Shown: piece after piece, positions 48,416 through 62,899 of the stretch
Position numbering within the stretch: the stretch's first letter is position 1
How the letters are laid out: each line of letters starts with the position of its first letter
Source of the DNA: Heterocephalus glaber
Lineage: Eukaryota; Chordata; Mammalia; Rodentia; Bathyergidae
DNA length: 64,000 bases
Direction of reading: 5' to 3'
NCBI RefSeq assembly: GCF_000247695.1
Contig: NW_004624748.1
Coordinates: 5,450,499-5,514,498, forward strand
The notes under the pieces: generated by a model
Database searches by the model: none
The model's input: the letters and a program-made list of their open reading frames with translations, nothing else
What the model was told of the DNA's origin: nothing
Program-made: the position numbers and the translations under genes

Positions 48416-48504
48416 CACAACTTTTAAAATATATATATTTTAAATATTAGATCATTTCAAGAAAAACTTTTACAAAGTTATATCAATTATTCATATCTTT
48501 TTAA

Positions 48505-48597
48505 AAAGTTTATTTATTTATTTTGTACTGGGGATCGAACTTGGGTCCTTGCACTTGTGAGGCTGGTGGCAGAACCACTGAGCTAAATCCCTGGCCC
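48505..48597 (-). mobile_element. ID SINE with target-site duplication
   Basis: TTGTACTGGGGATCGAACTT...CACTGAGCTAAATCCCTGGC. AATTATTCATAT followed by T-rich sequence occurs on both sides (about 48485 and 48599). Confidence 0.85.
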
Positions 48598-49179
48598 TAA
48601 TTATTCATATTTTTTAATAACCAGGACATGAAAGTCTCTTGGAAGAACTTTAAAATTTGCATGACTTTCTTCTCAGTTGACAAGAGCTCAACATTTGGCG
48701 GTCCATGCCCACCCGCCTCAGACAGCAACACACAGCAACCCAAGGTTAGAAACAAGGTCTCAAAGACTACCTTCTGAGCCTAGAATGAGGAGTCACAAAA
48801 TACTTGTTATCCATGAATGCATTAAAAAGGCATTTTTTTAAAAAGAAAAAGTCCTACCATGAAAGCTCAACTTCAAGTACTAGTTTAATGGTTAAGTTGT
48901 AGTATTTCTTTGAAATAGTATTTCTATGGTTAGAAAAAAATTTACCATATTTATAACTTGATTTTCTGAACAAAAACTTTTGATTGTGATATGTACATGA
49001 TGAGTCCCTTTTGTTCTAATGAGAGCAGACACCTGGTTTTCAATAAATATTCACTAGAAACTTATTTCCATTGTGACTACAGAATACTGATTTAAGGCTC
49101 TAGGCTGAGCTTGACTGTCTTCAGTAAAAGTGTTACCCTTGATGAATGCTGGCTACATGGCATAACATAACTTTTATTT

Positions 49180-49400
49180 ATTTTCCAGTACTGGGGATTG
49201 CATCCAGTGCCTTCTCGATGAGCCACATCCTCACACCCATCCCATTTTTGTTTTTTTGGGATAGGGTCTTGTTATGTGCTTCAGGCTGGCCTTGAATTCA
49301 CTGTGTAGCTCAGTCTTGGCCTTGAACTTGGTGACAATCCTCCTGCCTCAGGCTCCCAGGTGTTGAGATCACAGGTGTGTGCCATCACACCCAGGATGAT
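49180..49400 (-). mobile_element. B1 + ID composite SINE
   Basis: Short ID complement (CAGTACTGGGGATTGCATCC...GATGAGCCACATCC), then B1 complement with a partial duplication (GGCTGGCCTTGAATTCACTG, CAGGTGTTGAGATCACAGGT). Confidence 0.7.
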
Positions 49401-49533
49401 AGAATTTTCTTAACAAAACTTACTGTTGGGTGGTTTTAAATATATTACCTTTTAGGCATGATCTCCCCAATTTGTTTTCACTCCTTTCCCATCTTCTAGG
49501 GCAGAGAATGTAGTAAAAAAATCCTGTAGTTGC

Positions 49534-49607
49534 GCTGGGGGATTTAGCTCAGTGGCAAGTGCAAAATCCCAAGTTTGATCCCTGGTACCCAAAAAAAAAA
49601 AAAACAG
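49534..49607 (+). mobile_element. Internally deleted ID SINE
   Basis: GCTGGGGGATTTAGCTCAGT joins directly to GCAAGTGCAAAATCCCAAGT; the usual middle segment is missing. Then GATCCCTGGTACCC and an A tail. Confidence 0.75.
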
Positions 49608-50005
49608 AAAAAGATTCCTATAGTTGATCTGAGTTTGGTTACTGCTACTGTACCTAGTCCTCAAGAGTTAAAAAAATTAAAGTCACAAAAACCATACAAC
49701 AACTTCAATAAAATGAAGCTGTCTCCAGACCTGTATCTTCACACAGGTATGAAATCAACCAATGCACTCATGCCCACCTGAATGTAAGCACCAGGAGATG
49801 GAAAGCCCAGTATGAAATCGTGTAGAGCTGGTTCTTATTTGTAAAAGGTCTCCAGTTAAGGAGTTCTGGTAACCTGCAGGCCATATACCAATAACTAGAG
49901 GATTTCATCCAAAGGGTTAGGCTGACCCCATCTTTAACAGAGGCTGAGAACACAAACTCTTGTGCAAAAGGACACTGAGAAAAGAACACACATTTCTTAG
50001 CCTTT

Positions 50006-50086
50006 TTTCCCTCTTTAGTGCTAGGGATCAAACCCAAGGCCTTGCACATAAGCCTGCACTTTACCACTGAGTCACACTCCTAGCCT
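50006..50086 (-). mobile_element. Old ID SINE
   Basis: TAGTGCTAGGGATCAAACCC...CACTGAGTCACACTCCTAGC. A diverged reverse copy. Confidence 0.65.
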
Positions 50087-50506
50087 ACATTTCCTAACAT
50101 TTTGGACTAACCCTTTATATTTGGGAAACTTCATATAAAGCTCTAGAGTTTCAGCGTGTTCTGCAAAACGGGAAGATGTTGGAGGTCTAGGCCATATTCC
50201 CCAAAGGCTGCCATCCAGGTTTCTCTGCACAGCAGGGACACATGGCAGAGCAAATTCAAGCAACTTTTCTAGGCCCAGATTTTTTACACATTTGGCTATT
50301 TCTTTAGCAACTTTCTGTTGGTCACGGGTTCTCCTGAGAAAAAGGCTCAGTATGACAAAGATTAGTGAGCCCCCTGTGAAGGTGGATGACAAGAGTACAG
50401 GTTTTATCCTACTAAAAATGAATATTCTTACTGCCCAGCAGCTGCCACTGGTAAATGGAAACTGAAAGGTACTTTCTTTTTTCATCCCAGAAATAGTGAG
50501 GGACAA
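50072..50506 (-). other. Unidentified 144-codon ORF, possible pseudogene fragment
   Basis: I do not recognise this protein. It has a hydrophobic stretch (FTGGSLIFVILSLFL, about residues 44-58) followed by RRTRDQQKVAKEIAKCVKNL and a mixed helical-looking tail (AEHAETLELYMKFPKYKGLV). A single membrane segment with a charged C-terminal domain would be a reasonable small protein. Its start at 50506 has no strong context, no splice sites obviously bound it, and its end overlaps an old ID SINE. It lies between the FNDC3A 3' end and MLNR. It may be a retrocopy of a small membrane-protein mRNA, or chance. Confidence 0.3.
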
Positions 50507-50624
50507 AGTTAGTACTTATGATTGGGCTAGCCAAATCCCTTAAGAGCTATCAAGCACATTTTGACATTTAGTTGTCAACCAGGCTCTTGCAGACTGAAAG
50601 GGGTGGGGATACATAGGGAGGTGA

Positions 50625-50716
50625 TGGAGTTTTTGTTTTGGCACTAGGGATACGAACTCAGGACCTTGCGGATGTGAGGCAGGCATGGGAACCACTGAGC
50701 TAAATTCCCAGCGCCT
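50625..50716 (-). mobile_element. ID SINE
   Basis: TTGTTTTGGCACTAGGGATA...CACTGAGCTAAATTCCCAGC. GGTGATGGAGTTT is repeated at both ends (about 50620 and 50718), a target-site duplication. Confidence 0.85.
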
Positions 50717-51319
50717 TGGTGATGGAGTTTGAAAGGAAGTGAGAAGTTAGCCTGTCTCTTAGCAAAGTGAGCTTAATGACTAGGTTGGTTTTACTGACTT
50801 GATGTTGCCCAGAATTTTCCAGTCTTAAGTGATCTGTGTACTATATTGGTTTTTAGGTATGTTTTACATTCTTTTTAAAAGTCGAAATAAAATTCAACCA
50901 ATTGAAATAAAACCCTATACCCATTGAGCATTTACTCCCCATTTCCTCCCCCTCCACCCAAGGCAATCATTAACTTTGTCTCTATGGTTTTACTTGTGTA
51001 TTTCATTTAAATGGATTCATACAATATATGACCTGTGTCTGGCTTCTTTCACTTAGCATTTTTTTCTTTTTTTTAGATTCATCTGCATCTGTGCTATTTT
51101 TTTGAGCACATCAGTTTGTCTCATCTGGGGGTAAGAGAGGTACTTTCATTCTTGGATGGATATTTAAAAGGATGGTTTATTCCTAGGGCTCAGTCTGGGC
51201 TCAAATGGAAGTCAAAGTAGCAGACGAAATTAAAAATGAAAGCAATTTGGTTTGTCATTTAGTTCAATACCCCACACCAAATTCTTTTCTGAGTTCCTTC
51301 GGTTCAGGCCTGTGGGTTA

Positions 51320-51560
51320 TTTTGGATATGGCGAAGTGCTTAGCACAATGCCTAGCATACAGGTAGTAGTCAATAAAAGTTCTCATAAATGCAATACTAA
51401 TTTAATTTCCTTCTTAGAACTGAGGACTTTTGGGGACAGAAGAGGATAGTGGTTAAGTATAAGTGCACTAGACCAACATTCAATTCCAATCCCTGCTCAA
51501 TCATTTATTAGCCATTTGATCTTTGGGAGACAGCTTGACTGCTCTGTACTCTAGTATACA
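51320..51560. repeat. MIR fragments
   Basis: AAGTGCTTAGCACAATGCCT, then AGGATAGTGGTTAAGTATAA and AATCCCTGCTCAATCATTTA are MIR-type phrases in both orientations. Confidence 0.5.
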
Positions 51561-52149
51561 CATAATAAAGCCAGTAAGAGTATTACACGAGATAATGGAT
51601 GTTAAGCAGTGAACACAAAGCCTAGGATACATTAAGTGGTCAAGAGATACTCACCATCATGATTATCAGTCACATGGCTTCAGTGACTCATTCAGTTTGT
51701 CTAGTCTTGAAGCCCTTTTTATATAAAATTTGTTTCCAGTCTATAGAAAAAGAGGTGATAGGTGCAAACCTGTAGGTATTATGTCCTTCTCAAAGCTGGA
51801 CTCTTCCTTAGCTGCTTTTGTGGAGTGATGGTCCTACATCCAACATACCTCTCCTTCCCTTGTCTAACATTTTAAACTTTATCATGTGGTAGTTGCATGG
51901 TGTGGCAATTAGAGATCCACTTGGATTTTAAAAGCAATGAATCCCCAAGAGGAGGTCCATGGGATAGAAAGTTTGAGGGAAGATGAATGAGAGGGAAGGT
52001 TGAACTTTTTGGTGGAAGGCAGACCTGGCAGTACTGTACTAAAAAAAGGAAGGCTTTTGGACCGGAGGTAGGAGAAAGAAGGTGCTAGGTAATGGGTGAG
52101 GAATGCAGGAAAGGAAGGAGAGGTCAAGGGTTTTCTTCTCATTGAGAAA

Positions 52150-52272
52150 ACTTCTTTATTTAGGGATTGGGTCTCCTATATTGCCCAGGCTGACCCTGAA
52201 CTCCTGAGGTCCTCCTGCCTCAGTCTCCTGAATAGCTTGGACTAGAGGCATGTGACACCATCCCCAGCTTTT
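52150..52272 (-). mobile_element. Old B1/7SL SINE
   Basis: TATTGCCCAGGCTGACCCTG, AACTCCTGAGGTCCTCCTGC and CTCAGTCTCCTGAATAGCTT. A diverged reverse copy. Confidence 0.7.
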
Positions 52273-52559
52273 CCTTCCCAATGAAAAGTTTAGTTCAGAC
52301 TCATTTTATTCTTTATGTATGTAAAGCAAGATGTTTAATGAATTGCACAAAATGAAGTACTAGGATAAAACTTCTAATTTCATTCTTTGGTCTACTGTGC
52401 TCTATCTTATATAATGAATATGGGTCCTCTTAGGTTGAAAATTTGGACACTACTGGGAAAATTGTTTTAAGCCCACTGGAAGAGGGGAGACCTTATTTCA
52501 TTTTCTCAATGAAGCAGCAAATAATGAAATGTATATGAATACAATAAACATATCTCAAA

Positions 52560-54776
52560 AAAGAATGATACAACTTTTATTTTCCATGGATTTTAAAGAT
52601 ACTTTTGCTACATAGTTTATGTATTCTTATTATAATTTTCATTTGTAAGAAGCTCAACCTTATACAATTTTAAGGTGGTATGTTTGGTAGTGTATCTATA
52701 ATCTTTAAAAAGTTTAGAGTTTTTGGAATGTACAGTATATGAGGTAAAATCAAGATTACATTAAAAATTGTTTTCCTCCCCTGCATTAATTTTGCAGTGA
52801 GGCTCAAATGGCAAGTACACAATTAAATGACATTTACTATCAAAAATAGGAGTTCATTTGAATTACTATGAAAAACATAAGCCACTGTAACTTGCCACAG
52901 TGGTACATTTTACCATTTTAGACATTCAACTATATAGAAATCTCTGGGCTCTTACACTCAAACTCGTTTGTTCTGCCAAATGTGGCATTTTTAAGAAGTT
53001 TCTAGAAAACAATCCCAATTGTTTTGGGGAAAGATTATCACCCTATACATAAGAGATTTAATTTAAATAATGTAAACATACAGTATATTATAGTGACAGA
53101 TCATTCTTACCACTCGGAAAGGCCAAGTTTATCTGTTTCTTTTTTGAACAAAGGTTAATGATTTTTTTTTCTACAGCACAGATCATTTGACATAAAACAA
53201 TTACAATACATGCCCATTCTATTATAAGGGAAATTCTTCAGAGATCTTCAAAGCACAAAACATACGTTCCTTTTTTCAAAGACGGACTGAAGTGCTTAGT
53301 AATCACTAAAATGCTAATCTCAGCAACTAAAAATTAGTGATCCACTATTCTAAAATTCAAATAATAAATTAAAAAAGCTAGTTACAGGTGTTTTACAGGT
53401 AATAGATGTGATAAAACAAGAATTGCAGATAGTTTCATTACTAACTATTATTACTGGCAGTCATCAACATCTAGGCAAGATGTACAATGTGATACTTGAC
53501 AAAAATTCAATCTGATCATCCAGTAACTCACAAATGCAAATTCACAAAACATAAATGAATTATGCAATTGCAAAGTGCTCTAATGCAACATTAACCACAT
53601 GCAATCAACAATTTGGAACAGTATCCAAACAGACATTATACATTAAACATTAGTTTTTCAAGAAAGAAAGCAGCTTGAAGTTTATTGGTGCAAATTAATT
53701 TTGTCTTCAGATTTGGTGCCCCAAACAAAAAGGTTAGGTATGATTATGAATTCTGTTGGTGATGGCAGTAGTTATGGGAGCAGCAGCAAAACTTATGGGA
53801 GTCCTTCAAAATTAGCCTACACCAGAGGGATGGAGTGTATATATATATTCTACACTTCTACACTTGTATGGGTAGTTTATATATATGCCATGTAAGTAGG
53901 TGTATGCCCTTATACAAATACTCATAGTTCAAAAACTCACAAAACAGAAGCCAAATAATTTTGAAATTCAGAGTGTGTTATGATTAAGTTTTAAAAGCTA
54001 TGATCTAAAAGTCCTGTTCTTTTCCATGTTCTCCAAACCTGAAGAGGTACTTTTTGAGTAAACATTAAAATATTTTTAGGCTGCATAAACTGCCTGTGCT
54101 TTCTTTAAGTGACTCATCTGTGAATTTATGAATATATACTTGTAATGAAGAACTCCACATTTATCAAACAAGAAGCTTCCTTTTTTCACACATATTCTTT
54201 CATCCAGTTTGTTTGCTAAGCCTCTCCAGTTATCTATCATAATCCCACTTACCAAATAATTAAGACAAATGAGGAGGTAGAAATACAGCACTAGATTGCT
54301 TTCACAGCATCAGACTTTAACATTTTTTTATAGCATGTTAGTGTAAATTCTGGTCATTCTGAAAATTTCAGTTGATAATAATTTTTTTAAAAAATCAGGT
54401 TATCACTGTTACACTCATGTTGTCTGGTCAAAATATCAGTTATAAATTGTTGCCTCTGAGAAAGTTTGTTCTACAAGAAGGCATGTCAAAAAACAGAAAA
54501 ACAAAAAAAATAAAAAGCTCCAACCAAAACCAAAAAACCAAAAAACAAAAAAACCAAAAAAAACACCCCTCCCCAAATTGGTATTTCTGTGGCTTGCATT
54601 CTAATAAAGTGCCAGCCTCTCTACCTAACAATATGTATAAGCACTGAAAATGACAAAAATGATGTGCTATATAGTCTCAATGCCAGTGCTAAATACCACT
54701 GTTTTTGTAAAAGCAATATAGAAGTAATTTTAGTACATGACAAAATAAAATGTAATACAGTGTTAAAGTTATATTT
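52560..54776 (-). other. FNDC3A: FNDC3A 3' UTR (about 2.2 kb)
   Basis: AT-rich sequence follows the FNDC3A stop codon, with no SINE insertions over more than 2 kb in a window otherwise dense with them, which fits a constrained 3' UTR. On the minus strand a candidate poly(A) signal AATAAA lies at 52581-52576, shortly before 52560. The C/A-rich stretch around 54510-54565 is low complexity. The exact end is inferred, not shown. Confidence 0.6.
52576..52581 (-). terminator. FNDC3A: Candidate FNDC3A poly(A) signal
   Basis: TTTATT on the plus strand, AATAAA on the minus strand, about 2.2 kb after the FNDC3A stop and just before the sequence changes character. It is a plausible distal polyadenylation signal. 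Nearer signals could also be used. Confidence 0.4.
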
Positions 54777-55091
54777 TCACTTGATTACAAAGTACTGAAT
54801 GATAAAGGCAATCAAAATGGAAAAGAAAGCAAACAGTACAAGGATGACAGCGGCACACTGCTCATCACTAAGGGTGCGCCGTGTCCGGGTGCTTTCCACA
54901 GTGTCTCTGTTGGTGCTGGCTGGCAGTTCTGTTCTCTGAGAGATGAAGAGCACTGTGGTGCTGTAGGGACCAACTAGGTCCAGGTGCCCCACAGGGTCTT
55001 GGCACTGGCGAATGGCACACACACGGAATCGATACTCACAGTTCAGCTGAAGGCTGGAATACCGGAATGAAGAGTCAGGACCTTTGTAAAC
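54777..55091 (-). CDS. FNDC3A: FNDC3A last coding exon (tail anchor)
   Basis: Terminal coding exon of fibronectin type III domain containing 3A. The minus strand has acceptor TTTTTTAACAG (AG at 55093-55092), enters in phase 0 with VYKGPDSSFRYSSLQLNCEY, and goes on with RFRVCAIRQCQDP, which is the end of the last FN3 domain. It then runs through a polar linker (TNRDTVESTRTRRTLSDEQ) to a hydrophobic segment of about 22 residues and ends FVIK before TGA. The C-terminal membrane segment with almost no lumenal tail makes it a tail-anchored protein. The family is known for roles in spermatid-Sertoli adhesion in mouse. It is nearly identical to human in my recollection. Upstream exons lie beyond 64000; none was recognised in 55092-64000. 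Confidence 0.95.
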   Translation of the reverse strand, partial: VYKGPDSSFRYSSLQLNCEYRFRVCAIRQCQDPVGHLDLVGPYSTTVLFISQRTELPASTNRDTVESTRTRRTLSDEQCAAVILVLFAFFSILIAFIIQYFVIK

Positions 55092-58000
55092 CTGTTAAAA
55101 AATATTGGAAGAACTGTGTGTGAAAGGTGGACAGAAAATGTGTTACTAATGCCTAGTTTCTGAATTCTGATGTGACACTGAGTTTAATCCTCTTAATGAC
55201 AATTAAGAAATACCTAATCATTAAAGTACCTGTCTGTCTGCTGCGTAAGGGTACAAATTTGAACAAGTCAGAATGCATGATTTATCCTCAGAGCTTTCCG
55301 GCATTTCCTTGCTTTCCAAAAATGTGAGAAGACACGGAGTTCTTATACAATTTTAAACATTTTGTTGAATGAAGCAACAAATAAGGCAATTTTTCTACAG
55401 CAAATCACTTGAGAAGATTTCAGATAGGAGAGATTGCTTAGAATTCAGAGACTAAGGTCTTTAGACCTAATTCTTCTTCCATGCCTTGGAAGAGAAATTT
55501 AAAGAATGGATTTCAACAGATTTTTAAAAAGGGAGTATGCTAGTGAATAGAAAGAGGTATACCAAAACTGGTCATCCTGGGATCCCAGCTCTGCTCTATC
55601 ACTTCATACTCAGGTAATTTGAGATCAATTATCTCAGTAAAACAGGCATAACAATAGTTAACTTGTATGGTAATTTGAGGATGAGATGAACTAACACTTG
55701 TTAAAGTGCTTAGCACAGTGCCCAGCATACAGTGCAGGTTCGAATATGGAACTTAATATTCTCATTAATAAGCCCACTCCTCTCACTCTAAAAAAGAGAA
55801 AACCAAGGCTCACTTCCCAGTAGACTTCCTCCAGCTAGCTGATAGGGTACAAGTCAGATCAATAGATTCATGGGCTGGCATTCTTCCAAGCACTTTAGCT
55901 GGTTCAATTTTGTCTATTATAAATCTAAATTTTTACAAACTGGTTTGTTCCCAAAGAAGCAAACAAGATCTCTCATTTTGTGTCTCCACAGTCCAGCCTA
56001 TAGTAGGTACCTAATAAAAGACCATTAAATTAGTGTACTGACTTTTAAGTCAAAATGTACATGCTCAGAAAATGTACAAAATAATTTTTATTGACAGAAG
56101 CCTCAGATGAAACTTACATAAAATGGCAAATATGTACTAGTTCTGAGGATGCAGATGAATGTTTCAGGGAGTAGGGATGTAGAGATGATCAATGTCAGCG
56201 ATGGTAAAATAATTAACTTAAATCAAAGGTTGTATTAGAAAGGAGTATAAAATTATACAAATATAATGAAGCCAATTTAGTCAAAATAAATATGTATTTG
56301 TCTTCTATCTGTATATGCATATAACAAGTGATTTTAATTTTTATCTTTAAGTTTTATTTTCCATTATGTCTCCAAATGAGCACTGGTAATATTATGATTA
56401 AAGAAAACAAAACCAAAACCAAAACTAAAACAAACGTGAACCTTCAACAAATGGTAGAAGAGTGACAAATAAAGAGATCTGACAGAGAGAAGAAGAATAC
56501 ATTAATTATACTAGTTATAAATTTAGGTCTAATTTGAAAGGGGCTACTTTAGAAATGTGACATTAAAATAGTGTTTAAGGCATCCTGATCACAAGGCTGT
56601 ATGGGCGACAGAAGGAAGTTCTAAGTTGTGTAATACAGTGGCTCTTGCTACACTTAAGGTTATGAGGTCCTAATATAGTTGTTATAGAGGTAGAAATGAC
56701 TTCTGAATAAGATCTGGTAGGAAAAAAAGAAATAAAGATGATACTGATCATTTGCAGTCTTATTTTTGGTACCGGGGATCGAACTTGGGTCCTTGCGCTT
56801 GTGCAGCAGGCAGCGAAATCACTGAGCTAAATCCCCGGCCCATGATATTGATCACTGATGCCTATGATACTGATGAAGTTAGAAAGCTGGAAAGGAGAAA
56901 ATGGGAGGGAAGATGATGAGATCAAAATTTTCAATTTTGTGTTTCAGATGTACGGTGGATATACAGGGAGATAGAGGTAGCTGGAGATACACAACTGAAG
57001 AAAACAGATGAAGTTGCTGGAGCCTATTTAAGGTTTATATACCTAGGAGAAACAAGCCTCAAGCTTGAGATGACCTGGGTTAAGTCTTAGAATGAGAAAT
57101 AAGAATTAAAATGACCATGCCTACTCCCTTCCCCATTATATATTTGACATTAATTGAAAAAGGAAGACTAAAAATTATAAATTCATAGTTTTTGGTTCTT
57201 AGTATTATTCAGATAACACTAAGTATAATTAAAAGAGCTCATTTATTATGACTCAATTATCTATAGGTAGAATGAGGCAAATATCAATATAGATTTACAG
57301 TTAAGAGAATGGGAGGTAAGAAATTAGTATTTTTACTCTGCATTTTAAGAGACATGCAGATTAAGCTCATGAAATTTGTACACATCCAGTTATCCAAGAA
57401 CTTCCAACAGCATACCAACTGCAACAGAATTTTATAGAGAAACTTTTAAATAAATTTAGGGTTTCATAAAATGGTATTTGGTCTTATTTTAATATTATGA
57501 ATATATTGTAACAAAAGAAAAATTAGGGTCAGTAAGAAAGAACCTAGCATCTTACCTATTGGCATATCTCTCTCCACTCTAAAAACCCATTTTCTTGATT
57601 AGATAAATTTAATTTACCCTGATTTTGGATGGTATGTAAATCCTCCCCTACCCAGCCCATGTACCAGAAGGAGCTGGCCTTATTCAAACTCCAAAGGTGG
57701 GGCTGGTTGGTTTCAGTCCTAGCATAGTTACTGATCTTTGAAATCTAAGTACTTTCTTTCTCCTCAATGCAAGTGAGTTGATTCTCCACTGCTAAGTGGA
57801 GCCACAGAAGACAGTGGGAGAAACTAAGACCTAAATGATTTCATTAACTCCTGGAACCACCAAGTCTGCCTGTCTTCAGGTTCCTACCTAAAATGATTCA
57901 CACTTAGTTGCTTATGAGCTGGTTCAAATTGGCTTTCCTGCTACTTGGAATACTTCTAGGGAGTTGATTTGCTTTGGAAGTGGTCCTACTGTACTCTAGA

Positions 58001-58450
58001 TTTTCTATGTCCTCTAGTTACACCATTTGAAATGCTGTTTTTGGTTGGAAAGCACTTGCTTTTAAATACGTACATATTCCTCAAAGGATTAGAGTCAGCA
58101 GACACCAGACTTGTATAAATCTTCCCCCTCATCCTAGTAAGGTTAGCTATACAGTGCATATGGGAGTTAGGATGTGTGTGAGAGAGGAAAGGGAGGCAAA
58201 AGGAGAACGTTTTGGAGAATGGAGGCAATTCTAGATGAAGTGCTATTAAGGACAAGACATGAAGATTCTGGACAAAGTCACTGACTGATGAAAGAGGAAT
58301 GAAGAAAGGTAAGAAAGCAAAGAAATCACGTTCTAAAGCCTGGCTAAGAGTCATAAATATTTGTTGCCATCAGGCTAATTTGCCTTCAGATGACTCTTAA
58401 TTGCTGAAACATACAGATTAAATAAGTTTTTATAGGCTAGCCTGGAAACT
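55092..58450 (-). other. FNDC3A: FNDC3A intron, unique part
   Basis: No exon recognised. It holds a MIR-like stretch near 55540-55740 (core AGTGCTTAGCACAGTGCC) and an ID SINE at about 56760-56842. The rest is AT-rich sequence with nothing I can assign. Confidence 0.6.
56758..56842 (-). mobile_element. ID SINE in FNDC3A intron
   Basis: TTTTTGGTACCGGGGATCGA...CACTGAGCTAAATCCCCGGC. A very well-preserved copy, probably among the youngest here. Confidence 0.88.
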
Positions 58451-58454
58451 ATCA

Positions 58455-59735
58455 ATTTTATTTATTATTTATTAGTACACAATGGTTACATTTATCATGG
58501 GGGGTCCCTACCCATCCCATCCCTCCCAGCTCCTTCTCTTGGTCCCCTTCCCATTTTCAAAGCTCTATTTCTATTTTTTTCTTGCAATTCTTTTTTCTCA
58601 TCTCTTTCCCCTTCTCTTTCTCCCCCTTCCTCTATGTCGTGGTCTCCTTCCCATTTGGAAAAGATCTCTCTGCTTCCTGTTATCTTTACTTTGCTCCTTA
58701 CATTTTGGGTTTCCCAAAGAAGAAAAACTATGTGATATTTAAGCCTGTATGACTTACGTCACTTAATATTATGGTTTCAAGGTTCATCCATTTAGCCACC
58801 CAAGGTGCCTCAAGTTTATCCTTCTTTATGGCAGACTAGTATAAATATCACATTTTCGCTATCCATTAATCTGTTGATGGGCATACAGGCCACTTCCAAG
58901 ATTTAGCTATTATGAATTATGCTGCTATAAACATGGGTATGCATGTATCCCTGTAATATAATGTCTTTTTCAGGAAGCTATCTAGAAGGGGAAAAGCTTG
59001 GTCAAATAAATTTCTAGTCTTAGTTTTTTTGAGGAATCTTCATACTGATTTCCATGATGTTTGTACCAGTTTATGTAACTACCAACAATGTGGAAGGGTT
59101 CCATTTTCCCCACAGTCTTGCTAGCATTTGTTATTATTTGATTTCTTGACGACATCCATCTTTCTGGAGTAAGACGGAATCTTAGTGTTGTTTTAATTTG
59201 TACTTATCTAGTGGCCAGCAATGTTGAACACTTTTTCATGTATTTATTGGTCATTTGCACTTCTTCTGAAAAGTGTTCATTCATTTCAGTTGCCTATATT
59301 TTGACTGGGTCTTATTTTGGAGGGTTTAATTTTTTTGAGTTCTTTATAGATTCCAGATGTTGGTCCTCTGTCTGAGGACTAGCAGCAAAGATTTTTTTCC
59401 CCTTCTCTAGGCTGTCTCTTCCTTCACTCTTTCGGTTGTTTCCTTTACTGTGAAGAACCTTTTAATTTGATATGGTCCTATTTGTTGTTTCTTGGTACTA
59501 TTTCTTGTGCCACTGTTCAACAAGAAAGCCTTTGCCTGAGCCTATGTCTTTAAGACATTTTATCTTCCAGCAGATTAAGTGTTTGTTTTAACATTTAGAT
59601 CTTTGATCCATTTTGATTTTAGTTTAGTACATGGTGAGATATATAGGCCCAGATTCAATCTTCTGCATGTGGATATCCAATTTTTCCAGCACCATTTATT
59701 AAAGAGACTATCCTCCACTGTAGAGATCAAACAGC
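58455..59735 (-). mobile_element. LINE-1 3' portion
   Basis: Read on the minus strand, this is the end of L1 ORF2 and its 3' UTR. Recognisable phrases include one coding for a DKNDQRSKC-like end, TGGTGCTGGAAAAATTGG, ATAAACTGGTACAAAC and ACATTGTTGGTAGTTACATA. A purine-rich 3' UTR follows, seen on the plus strand as CCCTTCC and CTCTTGGTCCCCTTCCC. The ORF is broken by stops and is not active. The element lies immediately beside the HSPA9 retrocopy. Confidence 0.8.
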
Positions 59736-59751
59736 TAAATGAGACTGGGTT

Positions 59752-59768
59752 AAAAAATATCAATTTTA
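59752..59768. repeat. Target-site duplication, 5' copy (HSPA9 retrocopy)
   Basis: AAAAAATATCAATTTTA, identical to 62067-62083. It brackets the HSPA9 retrocopy and shows LINE-1-type target-primed insertion at an A/T-rich site. Confidence 0.9.
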
Positions 59769-62066
<2,298 letters not shown>

Positions 62067-62083
62067 AAAAAATATCAATTTTA
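62067..62083. repeat. Target-site duplication, 3' copy (HSPA9 retrocopy)
   Basis: Second copy of AAAAAATATCAATTTTA. It follows directly on the remnant A tail, so the tail itself cannot be separated cleanly from the repeat. Confidence 0.9.
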
Positions 62084-62654
62084 AAATAACACTACCTTCT
62101 TAAAAATACCAGTAGTTCCTACTGCTAGAGAATAAAGACCTATCAATACCTGGCTTCCTCCACTCTGTGCTTCACTCATGGAGCCTCACTGAAGTCACAG
62201 TTGAGAAATCCTGCTTCCCCAAGTATTACAGCCCTTAGAAATTTAGTTAAGTGATACTCCTTTTGCAAAATGTTCCAAAATCCAGCTGGAATTAATAATT
62301 ATTCTTTATAAAGCAAGTTTTATTATGACCTTCATATGGCTATACAAAATATCATCATTATAAAATTCCTGATTGCTTGCTAGATTCTAAACAACTTTCT
62401 TGAAGTTAGAACAGCAACTTAATGATGGAGCTTCCCTATAACTCTTTAAACATAATATTTAATGTGGGCTGAGTACCAAATAAATTATAAACAATTTATT
62501 TTTTTACAAATTACATGAAAGAAACTGAACTCTTAAATCAAACTTTTGGAATGTAACTTGCCAGTAAATTTCAGGATTTTACAAATAGTGAAGAGATTTA
62601 GATGAGCATATATAGTATGAAGTTCTAATCAATACTGTAAGTTTATATCTTTTT

Positions 62655-62890
62655 TTTGGAGATCCAACTCAGGACCTCATGTTTGCCAGGCAAGAAGTTT
62701 ACATTTTATAATCTAAAGAAAGTGTAAGTGACAATAGGGCTAATTTACCTTTTTTTTTAGACAGGGTCTTGCTATGTAGTTCAGGCTGATCTTTAACTCA
62801 CTATATAGCCCATGCTGGCCTTTAAGTCTTGGCAATCCTGCCACAGCCTCCCAAGTGCTAGGATTATAGGCATGCACAACTACACAATTT
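62655..62890 (-). mobile_element. Truncated ID and B1 SINEs
   Basis: TTTTGGAGATCCAACTCAGG is an ID fragment. From 62755, AGACAGGGTCTTGCTATGTA and CCTCCCAAGTGCTAGGATTA are a B1 complement with a partly repeated GCTGGCC/GCTGATC segment. Confidence 0.7.
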
Positions 62891-62899
62891 AGCTTTTAA

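Noticed and set aside
47684..48450. ORFs of 219-252 codons across 47684-48450
   Set aside because: They consist almost entirely of N from the assembly gap.
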